DNA of 64,000 nucleotides, taken from assembly GCA_045636385.1 (NCBI GenBank), contig JAZTXK010000068.1:1-64000 (forward strand), read 5' to 3'. The stretch comes from CAG-390 sp045636385. GTDB lineage: Bacteria; Bacillota; Clostridia; Oscillospirales; CAG-272. Both the position numbers and the translations under genes were made by a program. The number at the start of each line of letters is the position of its first letter. Positions within the stretch are counted from its first letter, which is position 1. Under the pieces are notes generated by a model, which searched no databases, was not told the DNA's origin, and was given only the letters and a program-made list of their open reading frames with translations. Positions 8,518 to 15,356 of the stretch are shown here, one piece after another.

Positions 8518-8550
8518 AAAAAGTCCGCAGCGTAAAAGCGGACTTCATAT

Positions 8551-8635
8551 GGGGGATTTCCCGAGCGGCCAAAGGGGGCAGACTGTAAATCTGTTGTCAC
8601 TGACTTCGGTGGTCCGAATCCACCATCCCCCACCA
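8551..8635 (+). tRNA. tRNA-Tyr (anticodon GTA), class II with long variable arm
   Basis: Acceptor GGGGGAT/ATCCCCC, anticodon stem CAGA/TCTG with anticodon GTA, long variable arm, T-loop GGTCCGAATCC, encoded CCA at 8633-8635. It is cotranscribed with tRNA-Thr and directly followed by a terminator. Confidence 0.95.
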
Positions 8636-8636
8636 A

Positions 8637-8667
8637 AAATCCGAAGACTTTAGTCTTCGGATTTTTA
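8637..8667 (+). terminator. Terminator of the tRNA operon
   Basis: AAATCCGAAGAC/GTCTTCGGATTT stem with a 4-nt TTTA loop, followed by a T-rich tail. Confidence 0.9.
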
Positions 8668-8670
8668 ATT

Positions 8671-8846
8671 TGTGTCCGCAGGACACAACATCATTTGCGT
8701 GCTTGCCACGCAACATCATTTTGAGCGAAGCGAAAACTTCATTGTCCGCCCGGCGGACACAAAATGAAGTTACGGCTTTGCCGTAAATGAAGTTATGCTT
8801 CGCATAAATGAAGTCGGCTTCGCCGAATGATGTTGCGCTGCGCGCA
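8671..8846 (+). repeat. Hairpin array with mutually complementary linkers, left of the four-helix-bundle gene
   Basis: Eight consecutive small hairpins (for example TGTGTCC/GGACACA, GCGTG/CACGC, GTCCGC/GCGGAC, TACGGC/GCCGTA, TATGC/GCATA, CGGC/GCCG) are separated by short linkers. Linkers before the central hairpin (8744-8758) read ACATCATT, ACATCATT, ACTTCATT. Those after it read AATGAAGT three times, then AATGATGT, the exact reverse complements. The whole block can therefore fold as one stem studded with side hairpins. No coding potential is visible. Found next to the four-helix-bundle gene and matched by a smaller array on its other side. Confidence 0.75.
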
Positions 8847-8860
8847 AACGGACATATAAT
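8833..8860 (+). promoter_or_regulatory. Putative promoter of the four-helix-bundle gene
   Basis: -35 TTGCGC (8833-8838), 16-nt spacer, -10 TATAAT (8855-8860). The -35 lies inside the last hairpin of the array, so array structure could affect transcription. The leader would be only about 12 nt. Confidence 0.5.
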
Positions 8861-8878
8861 TTTGTTGGGGTGATAGTG

Positions 8879-9229
8879 ATGAAGGAAGATAAACTCGGTG
8901 AACTGTCAACTAAATTAGCCGTTGATGTTTTATCTCTTGTTAAAGAGCTTGAGGCTAAGAGAGAAAAGATCGTTTCAAATCAAATTGGCAGAAGTGCGAC
9001 AAGTATTTGCGCGAATATTGCTGAAAGTAAATATGCTCACGGCAGAGCGGATTTTATTGCAAAGCTTGAAATCGCTTTGAAAGAAGCGAGTGAGACGGGC
9101 AAATGGTTGGAAATGCTTGTAAAATCGGATTATATCACAGAGGAGCGCTATAAACAGCTCAATAAAACTTGTTCCACAATAAGAATTTTGCTGATTGCAT
9201 CATTAAAAACCGTAAAAGCCAACAGATAA
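8879..9229 (+). CDS. Four-helix-bundle protein (23S rRNA IVS / Avd-like family)
   Basis: A 116-aa (ATG 8879; GGGGTG 5-10 nt upstream) all-helical protein of the TIGR02436 four-helix-bundle family. Signatures are LVKELEAKREKIVSNQIGRSATSICANIAES in the middle helices, followed by FIAKLEIALKEASETGKWLEML. Relatives are encoded in 23S rRNA intervening sequences and, as Avd, in diversity-generating retroelements, where a basic pentamer binds nucleic acid. Here there is no rRNA or reverse transcriptase; instead the gene is bracketed by hairpin arrays. It is probably an RNA- or DNA-binding protein of a small non-autonomous element. That is inference. Confidence 0.9.
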   Translation: MKEDKLGELSTKLAVDVLSLVKELEAKREKIVSNQIGRSATSICANIAESKYAHGRADFIAKLEIALKEASETGKWLEMLVKSDYITEERYKQLNKTCSTIRILLIASLKTVKANR

Positions 9230-9256
9230 TATCATCTCAAACAAGTCCCATAACTC

Positions 9257-9289
9257 AAAAAATCCATCGCAAAGCGATGGATTTTTTTA
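9257..9289 (+). terminator. Strong terminator of the four-helix-bundle gene
   Basis: AAATCCATCG/CGATGGATTT stem followed by seven T residues, 28 nt after the stop codon. Confidence 0.9.
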
Positions 9290-9290
9290 T

Positions 9291-9364
9291 CCAAGCCGCA
9301 GGCTTGGCATATCATCACGCGTAAGCGTGTATTTCCATAACAATCCCTTCGGAATTGATGATAT
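9291..9364 (+). repeat. Right-hand hairpin array of the four-helix-bundle locus
   Basis: Hairpins CCAAGCC/GGCTTGG and ACGC/GCGT, and a weak AATCC/GGAATT hairpin, separated by ATATCATC (9309-9316) and its exact inverse GATGATAT (9357-9364). Another ATATCATC lies directly at the gene's stop codon (9229-9236). Same design as the left array, with different linker sequence. Confidence 0.6.
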
Positions 9365-9449
9365 CCAACGGCTTCCCCAATGTTAATATGCAAATTAAAT
9401 TTCGCATTCGTAGCAAGCCGAATATTTCACTTACTTCCTCTTTCCCCTC

Positions 9450-9478
9450 TTGCAATTCCTCTCAATATATGCTATAAT
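9450..9478 (+). promoter_or_regulatory. Promoter of the PHP-isomerase-fucosidase operon
   Basis: TTGCAA (9450-9455), 17 nt, TATAAT (9473-9478). It places the transcript start near 9485 and so rules out translation starts upstream of 9515. Confidence 0.8.
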
Positions 9479-9514
9479 AATCAAAAATCAATTCGAGAGG
9501 AGCGCCGTCCACCG

Positions 9515-10318
9515 ATGAAGAAATTTGCTTACGATCACGATTTTCATATCCATTCCCGCCTTTCCTCCTGCTCACACGATCCCGAGCAGAGCCCCGAGCA
9601 GATTCTGCGCTACGCGGAGAATGAAGGACTTAACACAATAGTCCTGACCGACCATTTCTGGGACGAGCGAGTCGAGGGCGCATCGAAATGGTATTCAAAG
9701 CAGGATTATCCCCATATTTCTCAATCCAAACCGCTCCCGCAGAGCGATGGGATACGTTTTCTCTTCGGCTGTGAGACCGATATGGACAAAAATCTGACTC
9801 TCGGTTGCTCACGCGAGCGTATGGAGGAGCTTGACTTTATCGTCGTTCCTACGACTCATTTTCATATGACTAACTTCACGATGACGGAGGAAATGCTTGC
9901 CTCGCCCGAGACACGCGCAGAGTGGTGGGTAAAGCGCATCGACGCGCTCCTCGCTATGGATCTGCCCTTCCACAAGATCGGTCTTGCGCACATGACCTGC
10001 GGACTTATCTGGCGAGGCGATCACGAAAAGCTGCTCGCAACAATCAACGCGATCCCCGATTACGAAATGCACCGCGTTTTTGAAAAAGCGGCGAAGGTCG
10101 GTATGGGCATCGAGCTCAACGTCTGGGATATGCATTACAGCGAGAATGATCGCGACACTCTGCTTCGCCCCTACCGCATCGCAAAGGCGGAGGGATGCAA
10201 GTTCTACTGCGGCACCGACGCGCATACGGGCAAGGAATTCGTCGACGTCCGCCGCTGGTTCGAGCGCGGAATCGAGGACCTCGAGCTGACCGAGGACGAT
10301 AAGCTTATAATCAAATAA
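9515..10318 (+). CDS. PHP-domain metal-dependent phosphoesterase
   Basis: A 267-aa cytoplasmic protein of the polymerase-and-histidinol-phosphatase superfamily. Metal-binding motifs are in order: H11-x-H13 (DFHIHSRLSSCS), LTDHFW, GCETDMD, PTTHFHM, GLAHMTCG and the C-terminal GTDAHTGKEF. The layout matches HisJ-like histidinol phosphatases and related PHP hydrolases; substrate unknown. AGAGGAG lies about 12 nt upstream of the ATG. It is followed at 110 nt by a sugar isomerase-like gene and then a fucosidase, which hints at a carbohydrate phosphate rather than histidinol phosphate. No his gene is nearby. Confidence 0.8.
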   Translation: MKKFAYDHDFHIHSRLSSCSHDPEQSPEQILRYAENEGLNTIVLTDHFWDERVEGASKWYSKQDYPHISQSKPLPQSDGIRFLFGCETDMDKNLTLGCSRERMEELDFIVVPTTHFHMTNFTMTEEMLASPETRAEWWVKRIDALLAMDLPFHKIGLAHMTCGLIWRGDHEKLLATINAIPDYEMHRVFEKAAKVGMGIELNVWDMHYSENDRDTLLRPYRIAKAEGCKFYCGTDAHTGKEFVDVRRWFERGIEDLELTEDDKLIIK

Positions 10319-10428
10319 TTCGATTTGCTGACATATCCGAGTGCTATCGGAGTTAATGAAATAACAGATGATTTAATGTGTTTCGGCGGATATGACCGTT
10401 CGTCTGCACGTGGAAAAAGGAGATTTTT

Positions 10429-11202
10429 ATGAAAATAGGTGTTTGTGCCAATTACGACCGCTGGGGTATTATTGCCGCCGCGGGATATGATTACGTTGAA
10501 GGTAATTTCTCGAAGATCGCAACGGCGACGGATGAGGATTTTGAGAAAATGAAGCTTGCTCTTGATGCTTCGGGCATTAAGATGGAAGCGACGAACGGCT
10601 TCTTCCGCGGTGAGTTTCAGCTTTATTCAAAGGATGATTTTGAGACCGTAAGGAAAAACGTCCGCGAATACTGCGAGATAGGCTTTGCGCGCGGCGCGGA
10701 GCTCGGGCAGAAGGTTGCCGTCATCGGCTCCTCGGGCGCGAGAAATATCAGAGACGGGTATACAAAAGAGGAGGCGGAGGAGCAGTTCTGCGAGGTGCTT
10801 CGCATCTGCGGCGAGGTCGGCGCGAAATACGGCGTTGCAGTAACCGTCGAGCCTCTCAACACCAAGGAGACAAACTTTATCATCACCTTTGCCGACGGTC
10901 TTGACATCGTGAAAAAGACCAATCATCCGAATGTTCTGGCGATGATCGACCTTTACCACCACGCGCAGAACGGCGAGGAACTGTCAACACTCGACGGCAC
11001 GGAGGGCGTGCTCGTCCATGCTCACCTTGCGCGCGCGGACAGAGAAACGCCCATCCCCGGCGACGAGGCGGAGATAGATCCGAAGATCGCGTACCTGAAG
11101 CAGGTCGGCTACGACAGCCGTATAAGCCTCGAATCGCGCCATACGCCTGACTTTGAGACTGCGATCAATAACGCATATCCGCTTATGGCGAAATACAGAT
11201 GA
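10429..11202 (+). CDS. Sugar phosphate isomerase/epimerase family protein (xylose-isomerase-like TIM barrel)
   Basis: A 257-aa TIM-barrel protein of the AP-endonuclease-2/xylose-isomerase-like superfamily. Putative metal ligands are in VEPLNT, MIDLYHHA, HAHLARADRE and SLESRHT, in the expected order Glu, Asp/His, His, Glu. A strong AAGGAG lies upstream of ATG 10429. The stop overlaps the fucosidase start by 4 nt (ATGA), so the two proteins are made together and the isomerase probably acts on fucose or another sugar released by the fucosidase. Substrate not determinable from the sequence. Confidence 0.83.
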   Translation: MKIGVCANYDRWGIIAAAGYDYVEGNFSKIATATDEDFEKMKLALDASGIKMEATNGFFRGEFQLYSKDDFETVRKNVREYCEIGFARGAELGQKVAVIGSSGARNIRDGYTKEEAEEQFCEVLRICGEVGAKYGVAVTVEPLNTKETNFIITFADGLDIVKKTNHPNVLAMIDLYHHAQNGEELSTLDGTEGVLVHAHLARADRETPIPGDEAEIDPKIAYLKQVGYDSRISLESRHTPDFETAINNAYPLMAKYR

Positions 11203-12413
11203 AAGATATGATCTTCGACAATAAATTCGGAATGTTCATCCATTGGGGCATCTATGCGCAGACAGGCATTCAAGAGCAGGTCTACGCGCGCTTCGATTGG
11301 GACAGAGAAAGATATGAAGCACTTCAAAAGACCTTCAATCCCGTGAATTACGACCCCGAAAAGTGGGTTCTTCTTGCCAAGGAGGCGGGAATGAAGTATA
11401 TCTGCTTCACGGCAAAGCATCACGACGGCTTTTGTATGTGGGATACCAAATATACCGATTACAACGTGATGAATACGCCTTACGGTAAGGACGTCCTCCG
11501 TATGCTTGCCGATGCCTGCGAAAAGCACGGAATGCAGCTTGGCCTCTACTATTCAAACCCCGATTGGAATCACCCGCTCGGCTATAATCCCTATTCCACG
11601 CACCAATGGAAGGCGGTGGATAAGGAAACGGTCGACACCGAGGGATATCGCGAATACGTAAAGAATCAGATTACCGAGCTGTTGACTAATTACGGCAGCA
11701 TCTACACCCTCTTCTGGGATATTCCGCCGAAGATCGAGGATCCGTCGCTCAACGAGCTTGCAAGACGGCTTCAGCCGGGCATCCTTATCAACGACCGTGG
11801 CTTCGACAAGGGTGATTTTTCGACTCCCGAGCGCGAATACCGCGCGGCGGAGGGTGAAAGATTTACAAGAATGACCGAGGCTTGCAATTCGCTCGGCAGA
11901 CAGAGCTGGGGTTACCGCGAGCAGGAGGATTTTTATTCCTACCGTCATCTCGTTTCCTCGATCGACCGCATTATGGCGATGGGAGGAAGCTATCTGCTCA
12001 ACGTCGGACCGAACGGTCTCGGTGAGATCACCGATGAATATGCACGCCGCTTGCGCAGGATAGGCGGATGGTATAATAGGATGGAGAGCTGTCTTGAGTG
12101 CGCCGAGGGCGATTCCTTTGATTATTCCGTCAGACACGATGCCTGTATTGTCAACCGCAAGAACGGTAAGCTCTATTTCCATTTCTATAACGGCGTATCG
12201 TCTTCTGCGGTCGATATAAAGTTCTTTCCGCATAAGCCGACGCGCGTCCGCCTCTTGAACACGGGTGAGGATCTCGCCTTCTCCTTTGAGCGCCTGCCCG
12301 AGTTTTTCAACGGAAAAACGGGGGTGGCGGAGCATCCGTATCTTCATATCATCGGAATCCCAGTAGATGATCTTGCCGATGAGGCTATAGTATTGGAGAT
12401 TGAAATAATATAA
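11199..12413 (+). CDS. GH29 alpha-L-fucosidase, cytoplasmic
   Basis: A 404-aa glycoside hydrolase family 29 enzyme removing alpha-linked L-fucose. Family landmarks are GMFIHWG at 11-17, CFTAKHHDGFCMWDTK at about 69-84 and LFWD with the likely nucleophile Asp174, followed by GILINDRG and YLLNVGPNGLGEI. A C-terminal beta domain follows. There is no signal peptide, so it acts on imported fuco-oligosaccharides. Start chosen at the ATGA overlap with the isomerase gene (an alternative ATG lies 9 nt later). No fucose transporter or fuc catabolic genes are in the window. Confidence 0.92.
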   Translation: MKDMIFDNKFGMFIHWGIYAQTGIQEQVYARFDWDRERYEALQKTFNPVNYDPEKWVLLAKEAGMKYICFTAKHHDGFCMWDTKYTDYNVMNTPYGKDVLRMLADACEKHGMQLGLYYSNPDWNHPLGYNPYSTHQWKAVDKETVDTEGYREYVKNQITELLTNYGSIYTLFWDIPPKIEDPSLNELARRLQPGILINDRGFDKGDFSTPEREYRAAEGERFTRMTEACNSLGRQSWGYREQEDFYSYRHLVSSIDRIMAMGGSYLLNVGPNGLGEITDEYARRLRRIGGWYNRMESCLECAEGDSFDYSVRHDACIVNRKNGKLYFHFYNGVSSSAVDIKFFPHKPTRVRLLNTGEDLAFSFERLPEFFNGKTGVAEHPYLHIIGIPVDDLADEAIVLEIEII

Positions 12414-12446
12414 AAATGATCGACCGACAGCGTGCTGTCGGTCGAT
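12411..12446 (-). terminator. Terminator between convergent fucosidase and MBL genes
   Basis: A 12-bp perfect stem (ATCGACCGACAG/CTGTCGGTCGAT). Minus-strand reading gives CATTTTTA after the stem, so it is best as terminator of the MBL gene. On the plus strand it may block read-through from the fucosidase. Confidence 0.7.
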
Positions 12447-12452
12447 TTCGTG

Positions 12453-13241
12453 TTAAATTTCAATTTCAAATCCGTCGTAAGCCATAGTTACGCCGAATTC
12501 TGCGAGGATGCGTGCGGTCTCCTCGGCGGGAACGCCGTGGATGTGGGGACCCATATGGCTTGCGATGTATGTGCCGCCCTCGCGCATTACGCCGTTTTCG
12601 TTGAAGGCTGCAACGAGCAGGCGCACCATGGGGATCGTATTGTGCGTGCCGATGCGGAAGTTTCCGGGCTGTTCACCGCAGGTGGTGTCGAAAACCGCGC
12701 AGTCGATGGGCAGAGCGGTCCTATAAAGATAACTCCACTCCTTGCCCGTCAGCCAGCCGCCGTCAAGACCGTAGAAGAGCTTTTGTCCATTCTTTTCAAA
12801 AACGTAGTGAAGCGTCTGCTCCTCCTTGCCCGCGATGTGGTTTGAGGGGAGCGCGGTGACGGTCATACCCGCCGCCTCAAAGGTCTCCATAGCCTCAAAG
12901 GTGACTATATTGACGAGCGCCATTTCCTCCTCGGTGAGTCCGAGATACTGAAGCGCGCCCGTGTTGCAATAGAAATTAAGCTTTCTGCCGCCCGCCTTGG
13001 CATAGCGAAGGAAAGTATCCTTGCAAAAATGATCGTCGTGGCTGTGCGTCAGGAAGATATCCGTAACCTCTGCGGGCGAGATGCCGCGCTTTTCAAGGAA
13101 ATCGTAGGTGTGAATGGGCACGTCGAGCTGTACTGTGCCGTCGATCAGCATCGACGAGCACCTTCTTGCGCCCTCGGGGATCTGATCCTCGTGGAGCTTT
13201 TTACATTTTGCCGATCCGGTGCCGAGAAATAATAGCTTCAT
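12453..13241 (-). CDS. MBL-fold metallo-hydrolase (PhnP/RNase Z-like)
   Basis: A 262-aa metallo-beta-lactamase-fold hydrolase with the HxHxDH metal motif at 66-71 (THSHDDHF), a later histidine in LPSNHI, LDGGW and the C-terminal SHMGPHIHG. The N-terminal LFLGTGSA and the cluster of Cys/His resemble PhnP-type phosphodiesterases and other RNase Z-like members. Cytoplasmic. AGGAG 7 nt upstream. Single-gene unit with its own promoter, divergent from the DUF975 gene. Substrate unknown. Confidence 0.82.
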   Translation of the reverse strand: MKLLFLGTGSAKCKKLHEDQIPEGARRCSSMLIDGTVQLDVPIHTYDFLEKRGISPAEVTDIFLTHSHDDHFCKDTFLRYAKAGGRKLNFYCNTGALQYLGLTEEEMALVNIVTFEAMETFEAAGMTVTALPSNHIAGKEEQTLHYVFEKNGQKLFYGLDGGWLTGKEWSYLYRTALPIDCAVFDTTCGEQPGNFRIGTHNTIPMVRLLVAAFNENGVMREGGTYIASHMGPHIHGVPAEETARILAEFGVTMAYDGFEIEI

Positions 13242-13269
13242 GATTTTTCTCCTATAGGATTTTTATTAA

Positions 13270-13298
13270 ATATTATCATATAATGTAAAAAAAGTCAA
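13270..13298 (-). promoter_or_regulatory. Promoter of the MBL hydrolase gene
   Basis: Minus strand TTGACT (13298-13293), 17 nt, TAATAT (13275-13270). Confidence 0.65.
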
Positions 13299-13307
13299 GG
13301 GAATATA

Positions 13308-13336
13308 TTGACTTTGTTAAAAAAGTATTGTATAAT
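13308..13336 (+). promoter_or_regulatory. Promoter of the DUF975 gene
   Basis: TTGACT (13308-13313), 17 nt, TATAAT (13331-13336). It is back to back with the promoter of the MBL gene, only 9 nt between the -35 boxes. Confidence 0.8.
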
Positions 13337-13367
13337 GTATTCATATATTATTCATTGGAGGTAACCT

Positions 13368-13973
13368 ATGAACAATTCCGAAATCAAAAAACGCGCCAAA
13401 GAGGCGATGAAGAACAAATGGGGGCTTGCTATCGGAGTCTTTATCGTTTACGGCTTGATAAATTCTGCGATCAGCGCAACGGGTATCGGAGCTTTGGCGG
13501 CAGGATTGCTTTCCGTCGGCTTTGCTGCATTTTTCCTTGATGCTCTCAGAAGCGAAAAGGTGAGCTTTGAAAGCTTTTTCAAGGGCTTTACCGAGTACAT
13601 CGGCACCAAGTTCGTTTCCATGCTCCTCGTTCAGATCTATACTATGCTCTGGACTCTTCTTTTCTACATTCCCGGCATCGTAAAGACCTATTCCTACGCT
13701 ATGACTCCCTACATCCTTCTCGATAAGCCCGAGCTCAGTGCTAACGAGGCTATCACCGACAGCCGCATGATGATGCGCGGTCATAAGATGGAGCTCTTCC
13801 TTCTCGACCTCTCCTTCATCGGTTGGATTCTTCTCTCCATTCTCACCTGCGGAATTCTCTTTATCTACGTAGTTCCCTATATGCAGGCAGCTCGCGCGGA
13901 ATTCTACCGCACTCTCAAGGGCGAGCATGAAGCTCCCGCACAAGAAGAGCCCGTAATCGAGATACCGCACTGA
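13368..13973 (+). CDS. DUF975 family integral membrane protein
   Basis: A 201-aa membrane protein with about four to five transmembrane segments. The signature of DUF975 (NEAITDSRMMMRGHKMELFLLDLSFIGW followed by CGILFIYVVPY) covers residues about 123-170. The C-terminus is a short acidic/Pro tail in the cytoplasm. ATG 13368 is preceded by GGAGG. Function of the family is unknown. The stop codon is followed within 3 nt by GAGTGCA heptamer repeats. Confidence 0.88.
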   Translation: MNNSEIKKRAKEAMKNKWGLAIGVFIVYGLINSAISATGIGALAAGLLSVGFAAFFLDALRSEKVSFESFFKGFTEYIGTKFVSMLLVQIYTMLWTLLFYIPGIVKTYSYAMTPYILLDKPELSANEAITDSRMMMRGHKMELFLLDLSFIGWILLSILTCGILFIYVVPYMQAARAEFYRTLKGEHEAPAQEEPVIEIPH

Positions 13974-13975
13974 TT

Positions 13976-14024
13976 GAGTGCAGAGTGCAGAGTGCAGAGT
14001 GCAGAGTGCAGAGTGCAGAGTGCA
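13976..14024 (+). repeat. Seven tandem GAGTGCA heptamers plus GAGTTAAGGTAAATTT tail
   Basis: Seven exact 7-bp copies begin 2 nt after the DUF975 stop. The following GAGTTAAGGTAAATTT and a small CG-rich hairpin with AAAATT arms (to 14060) recur almost unchanged after enolase (62714-62775). The opposing, degenerate copies at 14273-14303 make this block an inverted pair around the DUF975-aroF intergenic region. Confidence 0.85.
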
Positions 14025-14122
14025 GAGTTAAGGTAAATTTTCGCTGACGCGAAAATTATTCCAATGATAATTTTGTGCTGTGCTGATAAAACCCCGCAAA
14101 TCAAAAACTAAAACAAGTAAAT

Positions 14123-14176
14123 AAAAATCTCGGATATTTTGAAGCAACAACTTCTTAATATCCGAGATTTTTTATT
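14123..14176. terminator. Bidirectional terminator between DUF975 and aroF
   Basis: A 16-bp stem (AAATCTCGGATATT / AATATCCGAGATTT) with an 18-nt loop. T-rich tracts follow on both strands, serving the converging DUF975 and aro operons. The rest of 13973-14307 holds heptamer repeats and AT-rich spacer with no gene. Confidence 0.85.
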
Positions 14177-14272
14177 TAGGTATTAAATTATCCCATTTAA
14201 CAATGAAATATTAACACCGAATTAAATTATCGCAACATCCGATTTCCGAGCAACGCGAGGAAATCTTCCATC

Positions 14273-14303
14273 ACTCTGCACTCTGCATTCTGCACTCTGC
14301 ATT
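14273..14303 (-). repeat. Degenerate GAGTGCA/GAATGCA heptamers after aroF
   Basis: On the minus strand, about four heptamers (GAATGCA, GAGTGCA, GAATGCA, GAGTGCA, then GAGTG) start 3 nt after the aroF stop codon. They are in inverted orientation to the array at 13976. Confidence 0.8.
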
Positions 14304-14306
14304 CAA

Positions 14307-15356
14307 TTACAGCTCTTCCGCCAAATCGAGTATCAGCCTCTCGGTCTTCTCCCACCCCAGGCAGGGGTCGGTGATCGACTGACCGCAGACGTAGCTTGCT
14401 TCGTCGGTGACCTTCTGTGCTCCGTCGATGAGGTAGCTTTCGATCATAAGTCCCTTGACGAGGCGCTTGATATCCGCACTCTTGCGGCAGGAGTGGACGA
14501 TGTCCTTGGCGATGCGGGGCTGTTCTGCCCACTTTTTGCCCGAGTTTGCGTGGTTGGTGTCAACGATAACGGCGGGATTTGCGAGATCGGTCTTTGAGTA
14601 GGTCTCGCAGAGATCGCGCAGGTCCTCGTAGTGGTAGTTGGGGTAGGATTTGCCCGAGCCGTCAACGTAACCGCGGAGGATGGCGTGCGCGAGGGGATTA
14701 CCGTGGCTCTCGACTTCCCATCCGCGGTAGATGAAGGTGTGGGAGTGTTGCGCGGCGGTGATAGAGTTCATCATAATTGAAATATCACCGCTTGTGGGGT
14801 TCTTCATACCGACGGGAACGTCGATACCGCTTGCCGTGAGGCGGTGCTGTTGGTTTTCAACAGAACGCGCGCCGACCGCTGTGTAGGCAAGCAGATCGGA
14901 AAGGTAACGGTAGTTATCGGGGTAGAGAAGCTCGTCTGCCGAAGCCAGACCGTAATCGCGCAGAACACGGCTGTGAAGCTCTCTCGTTGCGATGATGCCG
15001 CCAAGAACGTCAACCTCCTCGGTGGGGTTGGGCTGATGAAGCATACCCTTGTAGCCGTCGCCCGTGGTTCTCGGCTTGTTGGTGTAGATTCGGGGGATTA
15101 TGATTATTTTATCTTCAACCTTTTTCTGAATATCGGCGAGCTTTTCAACGTACTGAAGCACAGGCTCGGGGCGGTCGGCGGAGCAGGGACCGATGACGAG
15201 GATGAATTTGTCAAGCTCGCCCTTGAAGACCTTTGCGATCTCAACGTCGCGTGCTTCCTTGATTGCCTGCATTTCCTCGGTGATGGGGAACTGAGCTTTG
15301 ATATCCATCGGGATGGGAAGCTTGCGCTTGAAATCCATATTTGACATATTACTCAT
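14307..15356 (-). CDS. aroF: 3-deoxy-7-phosphoheptulonate (DAHP) synthase, class I AroFGH type
   Basis: A 349-aa class I-alpha DAHP synthase joining PEP and erythrose 4-phosphate, first step of the shikimate pathway. Signatures are IGPCSAD, PRIYTNKPRTTGDGYKG, ARSVENQQHR, VGMKNPTSG, YRGWEVESHGNP and VDTNHANSGK. It is the last gene of the aro operon although it catalyses the first step. Its ATG (a cluster of three Met codons at residues 1, 4 and 7) overlaps the aroA end by 8 nt. Members of this family are usually feedback-inhibited by an aromatic amino acid; which one cannot be told here. Confidence 0.96.
   Translation of the reverse strand: MSNMSNMDFKRKLPIPMDIKAQFPITEEMQAIKEARDVEIAKVFKGELDKFILVIGPCSADRPEPVLQYVEKLADIQKKVEDKIIIIPRIYTNKPRTTGDGYKGMLHQPNPTEEVDVLGGIIATRELHSRVLRDYGLASADELLYPDNYRYLSDLLAYTAVGARSVENQQHRLTASGIDVPVGMKNPTSGDISIMMNSITAAQHSHTFIYRGWEVESHGNPLAHAILRGYVDGSGKSYPNYHYEDLRDLCETYSKTDLANPAVIVDTNHANSGKKWAEQPRIAKDIVHSCRKSADIKRLVKGLMIESYLIDGAQKVTDEASYVCGQSITDPCLGWEKTERLILDLAEEL

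Noticed and set aside
8671..8846. CRISPR array at the hairpin blocks
   Set aside because: Repeats are 8-nt linkers in both orientations between differing hairpins, with no 24-40-nt direct repeats, no spacers of even length and no cas genes.
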